From: Chthoniobacterales bacterium
GTDB taxonomy: Bacteria > Verrucomicrobiota > Verrucomicrobiia > Chthoniobacterales > UBA10450
Direction: 5' to 3'
Assembly (NCBI GenBank): GCA_013812515.1
Contig: JACCTI010000476.1
Location: forward strand, 1-6,662
DNA: 6,662 nt
The translations under genes and the position numbers were made by a program. A model generated the notes under the pieces. The model saw nothing but the letters and a program-made list of their open reading frames with translations, searched no databases and was not told the origin of the DNA. Below, in pieces: positions 4,678 through 6,662 of the stretch. Positions within the stretch are counted from its first letter, which is position 1; every line of letters begins with the position of its first letter.

Positions 4678-6662
4678 ATGAAACACAATGTTCTGCTTCG
4701 TGCCTTCGCTTTTGCCGCCCTCCCCATGATTGCTGCTTCCACATCCGCATCCGATCCGAACCTCGCAGAAAATTCCTCCGCGAACCCGAACCCGCTGCTC
4801 ACCGAAAGCACGCTCCCCTATCAGCTGCCGCCGTTTGACAAAATCAATAACGAGCACTTCCAGCCGGCGATCGAACAAGGCATGGCGGAGCAGCTGAAGG
4901 AGATCGAAAAAGTCGCGGGCGAGAATGAGAAGCCGACGTTCGAAAACACGATTGTGGCGATGGAACGCAGCGGACGTTTGCTGCAACGCGCGAACCGCAC
5001 GTTTGCGAACCTGAACGGCTGCAACACGAATCCTGAGCTGCAGCGGATCGACAAGGAACTGTCGCCGAAACTCTCCGCGCACCAGGACGCGATTCGTTTG
5101 AACAGCGCTCTGTTTGCTCGCATTCAGAGTCTCTACGATGGACGCGACAAGCTGGGCCTCGATCCGGAATCGAAGTTTCTCCTCGAGCGTTACTACAAAG
5201 ATTTCGTGCGCGCGGGCGCAAAGCTGAACGACGCCGATAAGACCAGACTGAAGGGGATCAATGGCGAAATTGCAACTTTGCAGACGCAATTCGAACAGAA
5301 CGTATTGAAAGAGAAGAACGCCTCTTCCGTTATCGTCGATACACGCGAAGAGTTGGACGGATTGAAGGAGAGCGAAATCGCGGCCGCCGCGGCAGCAGCG
5401 AAGGACGAGAACAAAGATGGCAAGTTCGCGATCCGGCTTCAGAACACCACCAGTCAGCCGCCGCTCGCCATGCTGAAGAATCGCGCCCTGCGGCAGCGGA
5501 TTATGGAAGCTTCGCTCACCCGCAACAGCCGCGGCGGTGAGTTCGATAATCGCGAGGTTGTTTCGCGGATCGCGAAGCTGCGCGCCGAGCGGGCGACTCT
5601 GCTCGGCTATGCAAATCACGCCGCGTATCAGCTCGAAGACCAGACCGCGGGCAGCGTCGAGACCGTGAACAAGATGCTCACCGATATCACGCCGCCAGCG
5701 GTCGCGAACGCGCGCAAAGAGATCGCCGATATGCAGGCGGTGATCGACGAACAGAAGGGCGGCTTCCAGCTCGCCTCGTGGGATCGGGATTTCTATTCCG
5801 AGCAGGTCCGGAAAGCGCGCTATGCCTTCGACGAATCACAGCTTCGGCCGTACTTCGAGCTCGATCACGTCCTGATCGACGGCGTCTTATTCGCGGCAAC
5901 GAAGGAGTACGGGATCACGTTCAAGGAACGCAAAGATTTGCCGGTGTATCTGCCGGACGTGCGCGTCTTTGAGGTCTTCAACGCGGACGGAACGCCGCTC
6001 GCGCTCTTCCTCGCCGATTACTACGCGCGGCCCTCGAAGCGGGGCGGCGCGTGGGCGAGCGCTTATGTGGGTCAGTCGAAACTTTTCGGCACGAAGCCGG
6101 TGATTGCGAATCACCTCAACATTCCTAAGCCGCCGGAAGGCGAGCCAACCTTGCTGACATGGGATGAAGTGAAGACGGCGTTTCATGAATTTGGTCACGC
6201 GCTTCACGGCATGTTTTCTGATGTGAAGTATCCCCGGTTCAGCGGCGCGAGTGTGCCGCGGGATTTCGTCGAGTTCCCGTCGCAGGTGAACGAGATGTGG
6301 CGGACCTGGCCGGAGGTGCTGAAGAATTACGCGAAGCATTACAAAACCGGCGAGCCGATGCCGGCCGAGTTGCTCGATAAGGTCTTTGCGGCGGAGAAGT
6401 TCAACCAGGGTTTCAAGACCACCGAGTATCTCTCTGCGACGCTGCTCGATCAGTCGTGGCATCAATTGAAGCCCGAGCAGGTGCCGGACGCCACGCTCGC
6501 GTTCGAGGCGGAAGCGCTGAAGCAATCGGGGACTGATTTGCCGGTCGTGCCGCCGCGGTACCGCAGCACCTACTTTTCGCATAGTTTCTCCGGCGGGTAT
6601 TCAGCGGGCTACTATTCCTATATCTGGAGCGAGGTGCTCGATGCGGACACGGTGGAATGGTT
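4678..6662 (+). CDS. Exported M3-family zinc oligopeptidase (Dcp/oligopeptidase A-like), 3' end missing
   Basis: A metallopeptidase of family M3 (thimet oligopeptidase / peptidyl-dipeptidase Dcp group), which cleaves short peptides inside a deep channel. The frame runs from the ATG at 4678 to the right edge, 661 codons plus two bases; about 50 residues are probably missing by comparison with Dcp. The N-terminus looks like a signal peptide: K2, R8, a hydrophobic stretch at 9-20 (AFAFAALPMIAA) and a possible cleavage after STSA (24), so the enzyme is likely periplasmic, where it would degrade peptides. The zinc site is intact: HEFGH at 503-507 (zinc His503 and His507, catalytic Glu504), and Glu532 in DFVEFPSQ, 25 residues after His507 as in neurolysin. 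The substrate-binding segment FSHSFSGGYSAGYYSYIW (633-650) matches the conserved His/Tyr-rich region. The N-terminal helical part includes a seven-Ala run near 239-245. No frameshift is seen. Confidence 0.96.
   Translation, partial: MKHNVLLRAFAFAALPMIAASTSASDPNLAENSSANPNPLLTESTLPYQLPPFDKINNEHFQPAIEQGMAEQLKEIEKVAGENEKPTFENTIVAMERSGRLLQRANRTFANLNGCNTNPELQRIDKELSPKLSAHQDAIRLNSALFARIQSLYDGRDKLGLDPESKFLLERYYKDFVRAGAKLNDADKTRLKGINGEIATLQTQFEQNVLKEKNASSVIVDTREELDGLKESEIAAAAAAAKDENKDGKFAIRLQNTTSQPPLAMLKNRALRQRIMEASLTRNSRGGEFDNREVVSRIAKLRAERATLLGYANHAAYQLEDQTAGSVETVNKMLTDITPPAVANARKEIADMQAVIDEQKGGFQLASWDRDFYSEQVRKARYAFDESQLRPYFELDHVLIDGVLFAATKEYGITFKERKDLPVYLPDVRVFEVFNADGTPLALFLADYYARPSKRGGAWASAYVGQSKLFGTKPVIANHLNIPKPPEGEPTLLTWDEVKTAFHEFGHALHGMFSDVKYPRFSGASVPRDFVEFPSQVNEMWRTWPEVLKNYAKHYKTGEPMPAELLDKVFAAEKFNQGFKTTEYLSATLLDQSWHQLKPEQVPDATLAFEAEALKQSGTDLPVVPPRYRSTYFSHSFSGGYSAGYYSYIWSEVLDADTVEW

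Noticed and set aside
5386..5406. Seven-alanine run in the M3 peptidase as a repeat expansion
   Set aside because: The codons are mixed GCG, GCC and GCA, and an alanine-rich helix at this place is common in Dcp-like proteins, so slippage is unlikely.
4669..5619. Long minus-strand ORF (316 codons) opposite the M3 peptidase
   Set aside because: It is in exact codon register with the peptidase, so its stops would need sense codons TTA, CTA or TCA, which are rare in GC-rich genes. The translation is Leu/Arg-rich without motifs, while the plus strand encodes a clear M3 enzyme.
5887..6582. Minus-strand ORF (231 codons) opposite the M3 catalytic domain
   Set aside because: Same codon register as the peptidase and bounded by its TTA codon at 5887; a shadow of a strongly conserved zinc-peptidase coding region.

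Overview
The window is a GC-rich bacterial chromosome segment with the feel of a soil or freshwater Verrucomicrobiota genome. That placement is an inference from protein style, GC-rich codon use and weak ribosome-binding sites; no 16S or other marker settles it. It opens with the conserved rplM-rpsI ribosomal pair (L13 C-terminus, complete S9). Unrelated single genes follow on both strands: a membrane-anchored TPR protein (minus), a small DUF3072 protein (plus), an isochorismatase-family hydrolase (minus) with a possible short basic ORF just upstream, a DUF421/YetF-type membrane protein (plus), a class V PLP-dependent aminotransferase (plus), and an exported M3-family zinc oligopeptidase (plus) cut off by the right edge.

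Layout: 1-577 ribosomal protein operon; 578-785 a convergent gap with no recognisable gene; 786-1496 TPR protein; 1497-1603 a short divergent intergenic region; 1604-1822 DUF3072 protein, whose stop codon shares a CTAG palindrome with the stop of the convergent isochorismatase (1819-2448, or to 2493 with a GTG start); 2463-2657 a doubtful lysine/serine-rich ORF; 2658-2807 a divergent gap with an AT-rich patch; 2808-3323 DUF421 protein; 3426-4499 aminotransferase; 4500-4677 gap; 4678 to the right edge M3 peptidase.

Apart from rplM-rpsI the genes do not form an obvious pathway. They look like ordinary housekeeping and accessory functions. No tRNA, rRNA, CRISPR array, insertion sequence, phage gene or defence system was recognised. 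The most notable features are structural: almost every start lacks a Shine-Dalgarno motif, including the ribosomal protein gene rpsI; two convergent genes share a four-base palindromic stop; and a small unidentified basic ORF lies directly upstream of the isochorismatase. I did not find a convincing novel biological system.
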